Shown: positions 41,377 to 50,688 of the stretch, in pieces
How the letters are laid out: each line of letters begins with the position of its first letter
How positions within the stretch are numbered: the first letter of the stretch is position 1
Notes under the pieces: model-generated
Seen by the model: the letters and a program-made list of their open reading frames with translations, nothing else
The model's database searches: none
Told to the model about the DNA's origin: nothing
NCBI RefSeq assembly: GCF_029436685.1
Contig: NZ_JAROCY010000001.1
Coordinates: forward strand, 186,001 to 250,000
Origin: Novosphingobium cyanobacteriorum
GTDB lineage: Bacteria; Pseudomonadota; Alphaproteobacteria; Sphingomonadales; Sphingomonadaceae
Direction: 5' to 3'
Length of the DNA stretch: 64,000 nucleotides
Translations under genes and position numbers: made by a program

Positions 41377-43581
41377 ATGGGGAAGCAGTTTCTGGGTGGA
41401 GTGGCGCTGGCGGCGTTGGTGATGGCGCATCCGGCCCTTGCGCAGGACGCGCCGCAGGCGGCGCAGGCCGAGGCGGAGATGGCGCCGGGCGAGATCGTGG
41501 TGACGGCGGCCAAGCGATCGGAAAACCTGCAGTCCGTGCCGATCTCGGTTTCCGCCGTGGGGGGCGAACAGCTGGCCAAATCGCGCATCACCAACGTGGA
41601 CAGCCTGGTGACCAAGGTCGCCAACCTGCAACTGACCAGCATCGTGGGCGACAACACCCCGATCTTTGCGCTGCGCGGCGTTTCGATGTCGGACTACAGT
41701 CTCAACCAGTCCAGCCCGGTGGCGACGTATTACGACGAAGTCTACAAGGGCAACTTCGCGTTCCTGGGTGTGGCGATGTATGACCTGGAGCGCGTGGAAG
41801 TGCTGCGCGGGCCGCAGGGCACGCTTTATGGCAAGAACACCACCGGCGGCGCGGTGAACCTCATCAGCCGCGATGCCAAGCTGGGCGAGACCAGCGGATA
41901 CATCAACGCAGGGTACGGCAATTACAACCGCGTGGATGTGAATGGCGCGGTGAACGTGCCGCTGGGCGAGAAGGCGGCGCTGCGCGTGGCGGGCACGTTT
42001 GCCCGCGCCGACGGCTGGTTCAAGAACGTGGTGCCGGGGATGCCGGACCTGGCCGAAACGCGCGAATGGGCGGTGCGCGGCACCTTGAAGTGGGAGCCGG
42101 TGGACGGGGTGAAATTTACGCTCCGCGCGTCGCATTCGTTCCAGAACCCGCGCAACTATGGCATCTATGCCCAGCCCGAAGCGGTGAACCGGCCGGGCCT
42201 TTCAACCTGGGAGATCGCCAGCGACGTGCCCGATCGCCGGCGGGCGCGGACGACATCGGTGGCGCTGACCGCGAATATCGACGTTTCCGACACCCTGACG
42301 GTGACCAGCATCACCAGCTATGACAAGGGCACGCTGTTCTTCCGCGAGGACACCGACGGCACGGCATCGCGCCTGCTGGAGATCCCGTATTACGACAAGG
42401 CCAGCCAGTTTGCGCAGGACCTGCGCCTGACCAGCAATTTCGGCGGGCCGTTCGAGTTCATCCTGGGCGCCTATTACAACCGTGAGAAGGTGTTCAACTC
42501 GACATCGTTCGAAATCGCGACCGACGTGGACGTGAACGAGGACGGGGTTATCGATGCGGCCGACTGCGCCGCCGGTTTCCCCTTGGCGTGCAAGGTTTCC
42601 AACCGGTTCGACCAGCTGAAGAAGAGCTTTGCGCTCTATACCGACCTGAAATACAAGCTGACCGATGCGCTGACGATGCGCGGTGGCCTGCGCTATACCC
42701 ACGATACCGGCGACCAGACGGGTTTTGTCAGCAACGCCTTCGGCTATGACGACGTGCTGGTGACCAACCTGATCCCGCTGTCTGCGCTGCGGTTCAAGAC
42801 CAACAATGTTTCGGGCAAGCTGGGCTTCGACTACAAGCTGGCGAGCGGGGACCTGCTCTATGCCAGCGTGAGCCGGGGGTATCGTGCGCCGAGCTTCAAC
42901 GCGCAGGCGTTCTTCGACCCGAGCGAGCTGAGCGTGGCCAAGGCCGAGCAGGTGACTTCCTATGAAGTGGGGGCGAAGACCCAGTTTTGGGACCGCCGGG
43001 TTACGCTGAACATGGCGGCGTTCTACTACGACTACAAGAACCAGCAGTTCATCAACGTGGACCCGACCACGGCGGCGCAGACGCTGCTGAACATTCCCAA
43101 GAGCCGCATCTATGGCGCGGAAGCGGAACTGACGGTGCGGGCCAGCGACGCCTTTACCCTGCATGGCGGGCTGGGGCTGCTGTCCACCAAGATCAAGACC
43201 GGCACGGTGAGCGGGGTGGACGTTTCGGGCAACCGGCTGTCCAACGCGCCGAGCCTGACGTTCAACGCCGGGATCGACCTGACAGTGGTGAAGGGCAGCT
43301 TTGGCGAGATCTCGGTGCATCCGGAGATTGCCTATCAAGCGAGCCAGTTCTTCGAGGTGATCAACGTGCCACGCCTGCGCATGGCGAGCTATGCGCTGGT
43401 GGGCGGGCACATCGACTGGGAAAGCGAGGATGGGCGGTTCAACGCCTCGGTCTGGGGCAGGAACCTGGGCAACAAGCTGTACTTCACCTCGCGCGTGGAC
43501 CTGCTGGCGGGCTTCGGCTTCGATTACAACCACATCGGCAACCCGCGCACCTATGGCGTGACGGTGGGCGCGAAGTTCTGA
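41377..43581 (+). CDS. TonB-dependent outer-membrane receptor of the amine operon
   Basis: A 734-residue receptor: signal peptide ending in ALAQD, TonB-box-like GEIVVTAAKR, plug with VEVLRGPQGTLYGKNTTGGAV, and a barrel ending in YGVTVGAKF. GGAGGGAAG precedes the ATG. It lies 33 bases after the cytochromes, so it is probably co-transcribed; the operon may import a bulky amine or amine conjugate across the outer membrane (inference). Confidence 0.93.
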   Translation: MGKQFLGGVALAALVMAHPALAQDAPQAAQAEAEMAPGEIVVTAAKRSENLQSVPISVSAVGGEQLAKSRITNVDSLVTKVANLQLTSIVGDNTPIFALRGVSMSDYSLNQSSPVATYYDEVYKGNFAFLGVAMYDLERVEVLRGPQGTLYGKNTTGGAVNLISRDAKLGETSGYINAGYGNYNRVDVNGAVNVPLGEKAALRVAGTFARADGWFKNVVPGMPDLAETREWAVRGTLKWEPVDGVKFTLRASHSFQNPRNYGIYAQPEAVNRPGLSTWEIASDVPDRRRARTTSVALTANIDVSDTLTVTSITSYDKGTLFFREDTDGTASRLLEIPYYDKASQFAQDLRLTSNFGGPFEFILGAYYNREKVFNSTSFEIATDVDVNEDGVIDAADCAAGFPLACKVSNRFDQLKKSFALYTDLKYKLTDALTMRGGLRYTHDTGDQTGFVSNAFGYDDVLVTNLIPLSALRFKTNNVSGKLGFDYKLASGDLLYASVSRGYRAPSFNAQAFFDPSELSVAKAEQVTSYEVGAKTQFWDRRVTLNMAAFYYDYKNQQFINVDPTTAAQTLLNIPKSRIYGAEAELTVRASDAFTLHGGLGLLSTKIKTGTVSGVDVSGNRLSNAPSLTFNAGIDLTVVKGSFGEISVHPEIAYQASQFFEVINVPRLRMASYALVGGHIDWESEDGRFNASVWGRNLGNKLYFTSRVDLLAGFGFDYNHIGNPRTYGVTVGAKF

Positions 43582-43597
43582 CCTGACGAGAATGGCA

Positions 43598-43619
43598 GGG
43601 CGGCGGCGCAAGACCGCCC
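43598..43619 (+). terminator. Weak hairpin after the TonB receptor
   Basis: GGGCGG (43598-43603) pairs with CCGCCC (43614-43619) around a ten-base loop, 17 bases after the receptor stop, with no strong T-run. It could attenuate transcription into the aldehyde dehydrogenase gene. Confidence 0.35.
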
Positions 43620-43652
43620 CCTTGCAACCCAGAGAATAATGGGGAGAGAGCG

Positions 43653-45056
43653 ATGGCTGGTTTGAAGCTGCTGATCGGCGGAAAGCTCGTCGATGGCGAC
43701 ATGACGATGGAGGTGGTCAACCCCGCCACGGGCGAGGCCTTCGCCACGGTGCCGCGCGCCAGCGTGCGCCAGGCCGACGAGGCGATTGCGGCGGCAAAGG
43801 CGGCGCAGCTGGCCTGGGGCCGCATGCCCTATGCCGAGCGGCAGCAGACGCTGATCCGGCTGGCCGACGCGATTGCCGCGCGGAGCGACGAGTTCGCCCG
43901 CCTGCTGACGCAGGAGCAGGGCAAGCCGCTGCCCGAGGCGCAGGGCGAGGTGGCGTGGAGCGACGGCTTCCTGCGCCACTATGCCTCGCTGGAACTGCCG
44001 GACAGGGTGATCCAGGACGATGCCAGCGGATATATTGCGGTGAAGCACCGGCCGCTGGGCGTGGTGGTGGGGATCATCGCGTGGAATTTTCCGCTGCTGG
44101 TGGCGCTGTGGAAGATCGGCCCGGCGACGCTGGCCGGCAATTCCATTGTGCTGAAGCCCGCGCCGACGACGCCCGCGACGGCGCTGCTGCTGGGCGAGGT
44201 GTGCGCCGAGGTGTTTCCCGCGGGCGTGGTGAACATCATCACCGACGCCAACGACCTGGGACCGCACCTGACCCAGCATCCCGACGTGGCCAAGATCGGC
44301 TTCACCGGATCTACCGCCACGGGCAAGCGCATTGCCGCAAGCGGGGCGGACGGGCTGAAGCGGGTGACGCTGGAACTGGGCGGCAACGATCCTGCGATCG
44401 TGCTGGACGACGTTGACGTGCGCGAGACGGCCAAGGCCATCTTCGGAAATGCCTTTCTGAACTGCGGGCAGGTGTGCCTGGCGATCAAGCGGGCCTATGT
44501 CCATGCCGACATCTATGACGCGATGGCGGCGGAACTGGCGCGATTGGCCGAGGAAGCGATCGTGGGCGACGGGCTGGAGCAGGGCACGCAGATCGGGCCG
44601 ATCCAGAACGCGATGCAATTCGAGAAGGTGAAGGGCTTTCTGGAAAGCGCGCGGGCCGACGGCACGATCGTCGCCGGGGGCAAGGCGATGGAGCGGGCCG
44701 GATACTTCATTGCGCCGACGATCGTGCGCGACGTGACCGACGGCATGAAGATCGTGGACGAGGAACAGTTCGGCCCGATCCTGCCGCTGGTGAAGTTCGA
44801 CGACGTGGAGGACGTGATCGCCCGCGCCAATGCCAGCGATTATGGCCTGGGCGGATCGGTGTGGTCCAGCGACGTGGCCAGGGCGGCGGATATTGCCGGG
44901 CGGATCGAAAGCGGGCAGGTGTGGGTGAACCAGCACATTGCCATTGGCCCGCACATTCCGATGGCGGGCTTCAAGCAATCGGGCCTGGGCGTGGAACAGG
45001 CCGAGGAGGGCCTTGCCGAGTATACCCAGATGCAAGTGATCAACGTGAAACGATGA
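43653..45056 (+). CDS. NAD(P)-dependent aldehyde dehydrogenase
   Basis: A 467-residue aldehyde dehydrogenase. NAD-fold and active-site segments are visible: IIAWNFPLLVALWKIGPA, KIGFTGSTATGKRIA, the general base in VTLELGGNDPAIVL and the catalytic cysteine in NAFLNCGQVCLAIKRA. GGGGAGAGAG precedes the ATG. Placed after an amine dehydrogenase, it should oxidise the aldehyde product to the acid. It is coupled to the acyl-CoA ligase gene by ATGA overlap. Confidence 0.92.
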   Translation: MAGLKLLIGGKLVDGDMTMEVVNPATGEAFATVPRASVRQADEAIAAAKAAQLAWGRMPYAERQQTLIRLADAIAARSDEFARLLTQEQGKPLPEAQGEVAWSDGFLRHYASLELPDRVIQDDASGYIAVKHRPLGVVVGIIAWNFPLLVALWKIGPATLAGNSIVLKPAPTTPATALLLGEVCAEVFPAGVVNIITDANDLGPHLTQHPDVAKIGFTGSTATGKRIAASGADGLKRVTLELGGNDPAIVLDDVDVRETAKAIFGNAFLNCGQVCLAIKRAYVHADIYDAMAAELARLAEEAIVGDGLEQGTQIGPIQNAMQFEKVKGFLESARADGTIVAGGKAMERAGYFIAPTIVRDVTDGMKIVDEEQFGPILPLVKFDDVEDVIARANASDYGLGGSVWSSDVARAADIAGRIESGQVWVNQHIAIGPHIPMAGFKQSGLGVEQAEEGLAEYTQMQVINVKR

Positions 45057-46681
45057 CCCAGCTTTCCTTGTCGAAGGGGGCAACCGATGTGCCCCTGCTG
45101 AACGTGACGATCGGACAGGCGCTGCGCGATGCGGCGGCGAAATGGGGTGGTGCGCTGGCGCTTTCCAGCCGCCACCAACAGGTTCGCTGGACCTGGGGGC
45201 AGCTGGATTCCGAGGTGGACCGCGTGGCCACCGGCCTGCTGCGGCTGGGCGTGGCGAAGGGGGACCGCGTGGGCATCTGGGCGCCCAACTGCGCGGAATG
45301 GACGGTGATCCAGTTCGCCACGGCGCGGATCGGCGCGATCCTGGTGACGATCAACCCCGCCTATCGCACCAGCGAGGTGGAGTATGCGCTGAACAAGGTG
45401 GGCTGCACCGTGCTGGTGACGGCGGCGCGGTTCAAGACCAGCGACTACATCGCGATGCTGCGCGAGATCGGGCGGGACAAGCTGCCGATGCTGCGCAGCA
45501 TGATCGCGCTTGGGGGCGAGGCGCACGAGGGTTTCCTGCAGTGGGAGGACCTGCGTGCGGAGCCGGAACCGGCGGCGCTGGCAGCGGTGGATGCTGCGCT
45601 ATCACCCGATGATGCGATCAACATCCAGTTCACCAGCGGGACCACGGGTTTTCCCAAGGGTGCGACGCTGACCCATCGCAACATCCTGAACAACGGATAC
45701 TTCACCGCGCAGACGATCCGGTTGAACCAAGCGGACCGGATCTGCATTCCCGTGCCGCTTTATCACTGCTTCGGCATGGTGCTCGGCAACCTCGCTGCGC
45801 TGACCAGCGGGGCGGCGATGGTCTATCCCGGCGAGGCCTATGACCCGAAGCTGGCGCTGGAGGCTGTGCAGGCGGAAGGGTGCACCGCGCTCTATGGCGT
45901 GCCGACGATGTTCATCACCATCCTGGCGCAGCCGGACCTGGATGCCTATGACGTTTCAACGCTGCGCACCGGGATCATGGCGGGATCGCCGTGCCCCGTG
46001 ACCACGATGCGGCAGGTGATGGAACGGCTGAACATGACCGAGGTGACGATCGGTTATGGCATGACCGAGACGAGCCCGCTGACCACGCAGACCGCCACCG
46101 ACGATCCGATCGAGGAGCGGGTGGGCACGGTGGGCCGCGTGCATCCCCATGCCGAGGCGAAGATCGTGGGGCTGGATGGCGAGACGCTGCCGATCGGCGC
46201 GCAGGGCGAATACTGTTCGCGCGGATATGCGGTGATGCTGGGATACTGGGACGATCCGGCAAAGACGGCGGAAGCGATCGACGGCGAGGGCTGGATGCAT
46301 TCTGGCGACCTGGCGACGATGGATGCCAATGGCTATGTGCGGATCACCGGGCGGATCAAGGACATGATCATCCGCGGGGGCGAGAACATCTATCCCCGCG
46401 AGATCGAGGAGTTCCTGCTGACCCATCCGCACGTGCAGGACGCGCAGGTGTTTGGCGTGGCGGACGAGAAGTTCGGCGAGGAAGTGTGCGCCTGGGTGAT
46501 CGCGAAGGCGGGGGCGGAGCTGGCGGTCGAGGATGTGCTGGCCCACTGCCGGGGCCGCATCGCGCACTACAAGGTGCCGCGCCACGTGCGCATCGTGCAG
46601 CAGTTCGCCATGACCGTGACCGGCAAGGCGCAGAAGTTCGAAATGCGCAAGATGATGGAGGCCGAGCTTTCCGTTCAATAG
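45053..46681 (+). CDS. AMP-dependent acyl-CoA synthetase
   Basis: A 542-residue ANL-family enzyme. The AMP-binding P-loop is FTSGTTGFPKGATLTH, followed by GYGMTETSP, the YWDDPAKTAEAIDGEGWMHS-GD region, the hinge in ITGRIKDMIIRGGENIYP and the C-terminal lysine in TVTGKAQKFEM. It would activate the carboxylic acid made by the aldehyde dehydrogenase to its CoA ester; chain or ring type cannot be told. It overlaps the converging acyl-CoA dehydrogenase gene by seven bases. Confidence 0.92.
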   Translation: MTQLSLSKGATDVPLLNVTIGQALRDAAAKWGGALALSSRHQQVRWTWGQLDSEVDRVATGLLRLGVAKGDRVGIWAPNCAEWTVIQFATARIGAILVTINPAYRTSEVEYALNKVGCTVLVTAARFKTSDYIAMLREIGRDKLPMLRSMIALGGEAHEGFLQWEDLRAEPEPAALAAVDAALSPDDAINIQFTSGTTGFPKGATLTHRNILNNGYFTAQTIRLNQADRICIPVPLYHCFGMVLGNLAALTSGAAMVYPGEAYDPKLALEAVQAEGCTALYGVPTMFITILAQPDLDAYDVSTLRTGIMAGSPCPVTTMRQVMERLNMTEVTIGYGMTETSPLTTQTATDDPIEERVGTVGRVHPHAEAKIVGLDGETLPIGAQGEYCSRGYAVMLGYWDDPAKTAEAIDGEGWMHSGDLATMDANGYVRITGRIKDMIIRGGENIYPREIEEFLLTHPHVQDAQVFGVADEKFGEEVCAWVIAKAGAELAVEDVLAHCRGRIAHYKVPRHVRIVQQFAMTVTGKAQKFEMRKMMEAELSVQ

Positions 46682-47844
46682 GAGCGGGGAAGGCCGAGGA
46701 CGTGTTCGGCAAGGTAGCTGAGGATCAGGTTCGTGCTGATGGGGGCGACCTGATAGAGGCGGGTTTCGCGGAACTTGCGTTCGATGTCGTATTCCTCGGC
46801 AAAGCCGAAGCCGCCGTGGGTCTGGATGCAGGTGTTGCCGGCTTCGACAGAGGCATCGGCGGCGAGCATCTTGGCCATGTTGGCCTCTGCGCCGCAGGGC
46901 TGGCCGGCTTCATAGAGGCGGGCGGCTTCATGGACCATCAGCTCGGCCGCGCGCATCATCGCGTAGGCCCTGGCGATGGGGAAGCTGACGCCCTGGTTGG
47001 CGCCGATGGGACGGCCGAAGACCTCGCGCGCCTTGGCGTAATCGACCGAGCGGCGAGTGAACCACTTGGCATCGCCCACGCATTCGGCGGCGATCAGCAC
47101 GCGTTCGGCGTTCATGCCTGACAGGATGTAGCGGAAGCCCTTGCCTTCTTCGCCCACCAGCGCGCTGGCGGGAATGCGCATGTTGTCAAAGAACACTTCG
47201 GTGGTGGCGTGGTTCATCATCGTGCGGATGGGGCGGATGGTGAGCGACTTGCCGCGCACTTCGCGCATGTCGACGATGAAGGTGGAAAGGCCGTCGGTCT
47301 TTTTCGCCACCTGATCGCGCGGGGTGGTGCGGGCGAGCAGGAGCATGAGATCGGAATGTTCGGCGCGGCTGGTCCAGATCTTCTGGCCATTGACCACATA
47401 TGCATCGCCATCACGGACGGCGGTGGTGCGCAGCGCGCCGGTGTCGGTACCGCTGGTCGGTTCGGTGACGCCGAAGGCCTGAAGCCGCAGATCGCCGCGG
47501 GCGATGGCGGGCAGGTAGGCACGCTTCTGGTCTTCCGAGCCGTGGCGCAGGATGGTGCCCATGGTGTACATCTGCGCGTGGGCGGAGCCGCCGTTGCAGC
47601 CTTCGGCCTGCACGGTTTCGAGGATCGCCGCAGCTGCGGAAAGGCCGAGGCCGGAGCCGCCGTATTCCTCGGGGATGAGGACCGAGAGATAGCCCGCCCT
47701 GGTCAGCGCATCGACGAAGGCGGTGGGGTATTCGCGCGCTGCATCGAGCCGACGCCAGTATTCGCCGGGGAACTGCGCGCAGAGGCGGCGGACGCCTTCG
47801 CGGATTTCGGGGAAGTGATCGGCTTCGAAGCGGCTCAGGTCCAT
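46675..47844 (-). CDS. Acyl-CoA dehydrogenase (first)
   Basis: A 389-residue FAD-dependent acyl-CoA dehydrogenase. Family segments: LIPEEYGGSGLG, FGVTEPTSGTDTGAL, YVVNGQKIWTSRAEHSD, and the C-terminal IQTHGGFGFAEEYDIERKFRE region. The ATG at 47844 is the first sensible start. It lies five bases after the MaoC-type gene in the minus-strand IclR operon. Confidence 0.92.
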   Translation of the reverse strand: MDLSRFEADHFPEIREGVRRLCAQFPGEYWRRLDAAREYPTAFVDALTRAGYLSVLIPEEYGGSGLGLSAAAAILETVQAEGCNGGSAHAQMYTMGTILRHGSEDQKRAYLPAIARGDLRLQAFGVTEPTSGTDTGALRTTAVRDGDAYVVNGQKIWTSRAEHSDLMLLLARTTPRDQVAKKTDGLSTFIVDMREVRGKSLTIRPIRTMMNHATTEVFFDNMRIPASALVGEEGKGFRYILSGMNAERVLIAAECVGDAKWFTRRSVDYAKAREVFGRPIGANQGVSFPIARAYAMMRAAELMVHEAARLYEAGQPCGAEANMAKMLAADASVEAGNTCIQTHGGFGFAEEYDIERKFRETRLYQVAPISTNLILSYLAEHVLGLPRSY

Positions 47845-47849
47845 GGGTC

Positions 47850-48689
47850 TCAAGCCTCGATCTCGGCAGTGGCGGTCATGGCCGGGTGGCCCGTTTCGGA
47901 TTCGGCCCAGAGAGCGAATTGGCCGGTATGGTCCTGCCTTCCGCACAGCGCCAGCGGGCGGTCGCAATAGAGCGGGGCGCGGCCGCGGAAGGTGAACGTG
48001 CGGAGTGGCTTCGCGGTGCGTGCCAGCAGGCGGTCAACCAGCAGCGTGGCGGTGAGGGGGCCATGGACGACGAGCGCGGGGTAGCCTTCAGCATCGCGGG
48101 CATAGGGCAGGTCATAATGGATGCGGTGGGTGTTGAAGGTGGCGGCGCTGTAGCGAAACAGCAGGCGCGCATCGGGCGTGAGGGGATCGCGCCAATCTGC
48201 GAGGGGCGGCTCAGCCGGGGCCGGGGGCGGCGGTGCGGCGGATGCGGGCGCGCGATAGACGAGGTCCTGCTCTTCGCGCAGGGCGAGGCCGCGCGCGGTC
48301 GTGATCTTGTGTGTCAGCGTGAGGAAGACGAGTGCGCCCTGGCTGCCGGGCTTTTCCTCTATGGCGGTTATCTCGGTCGTGCGCTGGGCCTCGTCGCCAA
48401 GACGCAGGGTATCGTGCCAGGTGATGCGGCTGCCCGCCCACATGCGGCGGGGCAGCGGAATGGGGGGCATGAAGCCGCCGAGGCGGGGGTGGCCGTCCTC
48501 CCCAAGGTCAGACTGACGCGCTTCCGGGGTGAACAGGGCCCAGTGCCAGAGAGGCGGGAGGGGCGCGCCCTTACGGGGCGATTCCGGCTTGTTCAGCAGG
48601 GCGGCGAGCATGGCGGCAGGGCGCAGGTCCACGCGTTCGGTGCGGGTTTCGCGGCGGCCGATCCAGTCTTGCAGCGCGGGTGCGGTCAT
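47850..48689 (-). CDS. MaoC/FAS1-like enoyl-CoA hydratase (mesaconyl-CoA hydratase type)
   Basis: A 279-residue double-hotdog protein. The hydratase-2 active-site pattern is seen in LFRYSAATFNTHRIHYD and VVHGPLTATLLVDRL near the C-terminus. The N-terminal half (GAPLPPLWHWALFTPEA, GFMPPIPLPRRMWAGS) is typical of FAS1-like/mesaconyl-C4-CoA hydratase relatives. The start overlaps the IclR gene by four bases. It hydrates an enoyl-CoA in the pathway of the flanking dehydrogenases. Confidence 0.85.
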   Translation of the reverse strand: MTAPALQDWIGRRETRTERVDLRPAAMLAALLNKPESPRKGAPLPPLWHWALFTPEARQSDLGEDGHPRLGGFMPPIPLPRRMWAGSRITWHDTLRLGDEAQRTTEITAIEEKPGSQGALVFLTLTHKITTARGLALREEQDLVYRAPASAAPPPPAPAEPPLADWRDPLTPDARLLFRYSAATFNTHRIHYDLPYARDAEGYPALVVHGPLTATLLVDRLLARTAKPLRTFTFRGRAPLYCDRPLALCGRQDHTGQFALWAESETGHPAMTATAEIEA

Positions 48690-49423
48690 GCCGCTCCTCC
48701 GATCTGGCGGGCGAGGTGGCACAGGGCGTGGCCGAGCGCGGTGATCGCCTCGTCACCGCGTGTTCCGGCGAAGAGGCTGGCGGAAAGGTGGAAGCGCGGG
48801 GGGGCAGCGGGGATGGGGGTGCCGAGCGAGCAGATGCCGGCATGGCCGAAGCCATCATCAACGCCGAAGCCGGAGTGGCGGGCCTGTTCGACCTGGGCGA
48901 GCCAGTGTTCGAACGGGAGCGGCCGTTGCCAGCGCAGTGGCCTGAAGCGGCGTTCGAGTGCGGTGCGATCGAGGCCTTCCAGTGCGCAGAGGGCGCGACC
49001 GGTTGCACCCATGCCCACAGGCTGGCGCTGGCCGACGGTCATGGCGATACGGGTGGCGGAGCCGCTTTCACCGATCATCACCAGTTGCAGGCGCTGGCCC
49101 GGCTGAACCTGCCACAGACCGGTGGTGACATCGTGCTGGGCGGCGAAGCGGGGCAGCAGGTCTGCCGCACGGGCGCGGATGCGCTGGCCCTCGCCATCGC
49201 CGAGCACGGCGAGTTCGTGCCAGCCGGGGGCGAGGCTGTAGCGCTTGTCGCCCTCGCCACGTTCCAGCGCGCCTTCGGCCTGAAGCGTGCGGAGCAGGGC
49301 GAGGGTGCTCGATGGGCTGAGATCGGCCTGGCGGGCGATATCGGACAGGGTCATCCTGCCGCCTGCGGCAATTATGCGCAGGATGGCGAAGCCCTGGGAC
49401 AGCGAGCGGACGGGACCGGACAT
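48686..49423 (-). CDS. IclR family transcriptional regulator
   Basis: A 245-residue regulator with an N-terminal winged helix (RSLSQGFAILRIIAAGGRM, then LSDIARQADLSPSSTLALLR) and a C-terminal effector domain (GMGATGRALCALEGLD, ICSLGTPIPAAPP). It is the first gene of the minus operon and is divergent from the second acyl-CoA dehydrogenase gene, 105 bases away, so it probably controls both directions in response to a CoA-pathway intermediate or its acid. Confidence 0.88.
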   Translation of the reverse strand: MSGPVRSLSQGFAILRIIAAGGRMTLSDIARQADLSPSSTLALLRTLQAEGALERGEGDKRYSLAPGWHELAVLGDGEGQRIRARAADLLPRFAAQHDVTTGLWQVQPGQRLQLVMIGESGSATRIAMTVGQRQPVGMGATGRALCALEGLDRTALERRFRPLRWQRPLPFEHWLAQVEQARHSGFGVDDGFGHAGICSLGTPIPAAPPRFHLSASLFAGTRGDEAITALGHALCHLARQIGGAA

Positions 49424-49528
49424 GATGCAGGCATAGTTTTCAGAATATCGAAAAGCAATGCGGGATGTTGAAACGCATGCAGGTCCGCGATAGGTTGCAG
49501 GGAACAACCAGAAAGAGGCCCGGGCGCC

Positions 49529-50683
49529 ATGGATGCGGATGTCTTCAACCAGTTTCTCGACCAGCTGAACGGTTATGTGCGCGACCGGCTGATTCCCGCC
49601 GAGCAGGCGGTGATCGATGCCAATGCCGTGCCCGAGGACATCCTGCGCGAGATGCGCGAGATGGGGCTGTTTTCGCTGACCATGCCCGAGGAATACGGCG
49701 GCGTGGGCATGAACGTGAACCAGTATGTGCGCACGGTGCATGCCATGAGCTATGCCATGCCGGCGTTCCGGGGAATCCTGTCGATCAACGTCGGAATGGT
49801 CTGTTCCGCGTTCAAGAACGGGGGGACGGAGGCGCAGAAGGCGGAGTGGCTGCCGCGGCTGGCGGCGGGCGAGATCGCCTGTTTCGGGCTGACCGAGCCG
49901 GGATCGGGTTCGGATTCTGCGGGAATGCAGACCACGGCGACCAGGGTTGCCGGCGGGTGGAGGCTGAACGGCACCAAGCGATACATCACCAATGCCCCGC
50001 AGGCGAAGGTGGGCCTGATCATGGCGCGCACGGCGAAAGAGAACCTGCCCAGGAACGCACACGTTTCCGCCTTCATCGTGCCGATGGACACGCCGGGGGT
50101 GACCGTGGGCAGGCCGGACAGGAAGATGGGGCAGGCAGGCAGCCTGATTGCCGACATCATCATGGACGACGTGTTCCTGGCGGATGAGGCTTTGCTCGGC
50201 GGGGAAGAGGGCAAGGGCTTCATCTATGCGATGAAGAGCCTGGACAACGGGCGGCTTTCAGTGGGCGCGGCCTCGACCGGCTATGCCAGGCGCGCGCTGG
50301 ACACCGCGCTGCGCTATGCCACCGAGCGCAAGGCGTTTGGCGAGCCGATCGCCAACTTCCAGCTGATCCAGCAGATGCTGGCGGACAGCGAGATCGAGAT
50401 CTATGCCGCCGAAAGCATGATGCAGGACGTTTCCATGCGCGCCGATGCGGGCGAGAACATCCTGCGCAAGGCGGCGGCGTTCAAGGTGTTTGGCAGCGAG
50501 ATGTGCGGGCGCGTGGTCGACCGCTGCGTGCAGGTGCATGGCGGGGCGGGATACCTGGCGGAATACGATGCGGAGCGGTTCTATCGCGATGCGCGGATCT
50601 ATCGCATCTATGAAGGGACGACGCAGATCCTGCAGCTGCAGATCGCCAAGCACATGCTGCGCGAATTCCACGGGCAGGCCTGA
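49529..50683 (+). CDS. Acyl-CoA dehydrogenase (second)
   Basis: A 384-residue acyl-CoA dehydrogenase with TMPEEYGGVGMNVNQYV, CFGLTEPGSGSDSAGMQTTA, GWRLNGTKRYITNAPQA and the C-terminal VQVHGGAGYLAEYDAERFYRD region. It opens the plus-strand CoA catabolic operon. It differs clearly from the first dehydrogenase, so it should have another substrate or act at another step. Confidence 0.92.
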   Translation: MDADVFNQFLDQLNGYVRDRLIPAEQAVIDANAVPEDILREMREMGLFSLTMPEEYGGVGMNVNQYVRTVHAMSYAMPAFRGILSINVGMVCSAFKNGGTEAQKAEWLPRLAAGEIACFGLTEPGSGSDSAGMQTTATRVAGGWRLNGTKRYITNAPQAKVGLIMARTAKENLPRNAHVSAFIVPMDTPGVTVGRPDRKMGQAGSLIADIIMDDVFLADEALLGGEEGKGFIYAMKSLDNGRLSVGAASTGYARRALDTALRYATERKAFGEPIANFQLIQQMLADSEIEIYAAESMMQDVSMRADAGENILRKAAAFKVFGSEMCGRVVDRCVQVHGGAGYLAEYDAERFYRDARIYRIYEGTTQILQLQIAKHMLREFHGQA

Positions 50684-50688
50684 AGCGC

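Noticed and set aside
42202..45083. Two long minus-strand frames opposite the second TonB receptor and aldehyde dehydrogenase
   Set aside because: No motifs, and both run straight through well-defined plus-strand genes.
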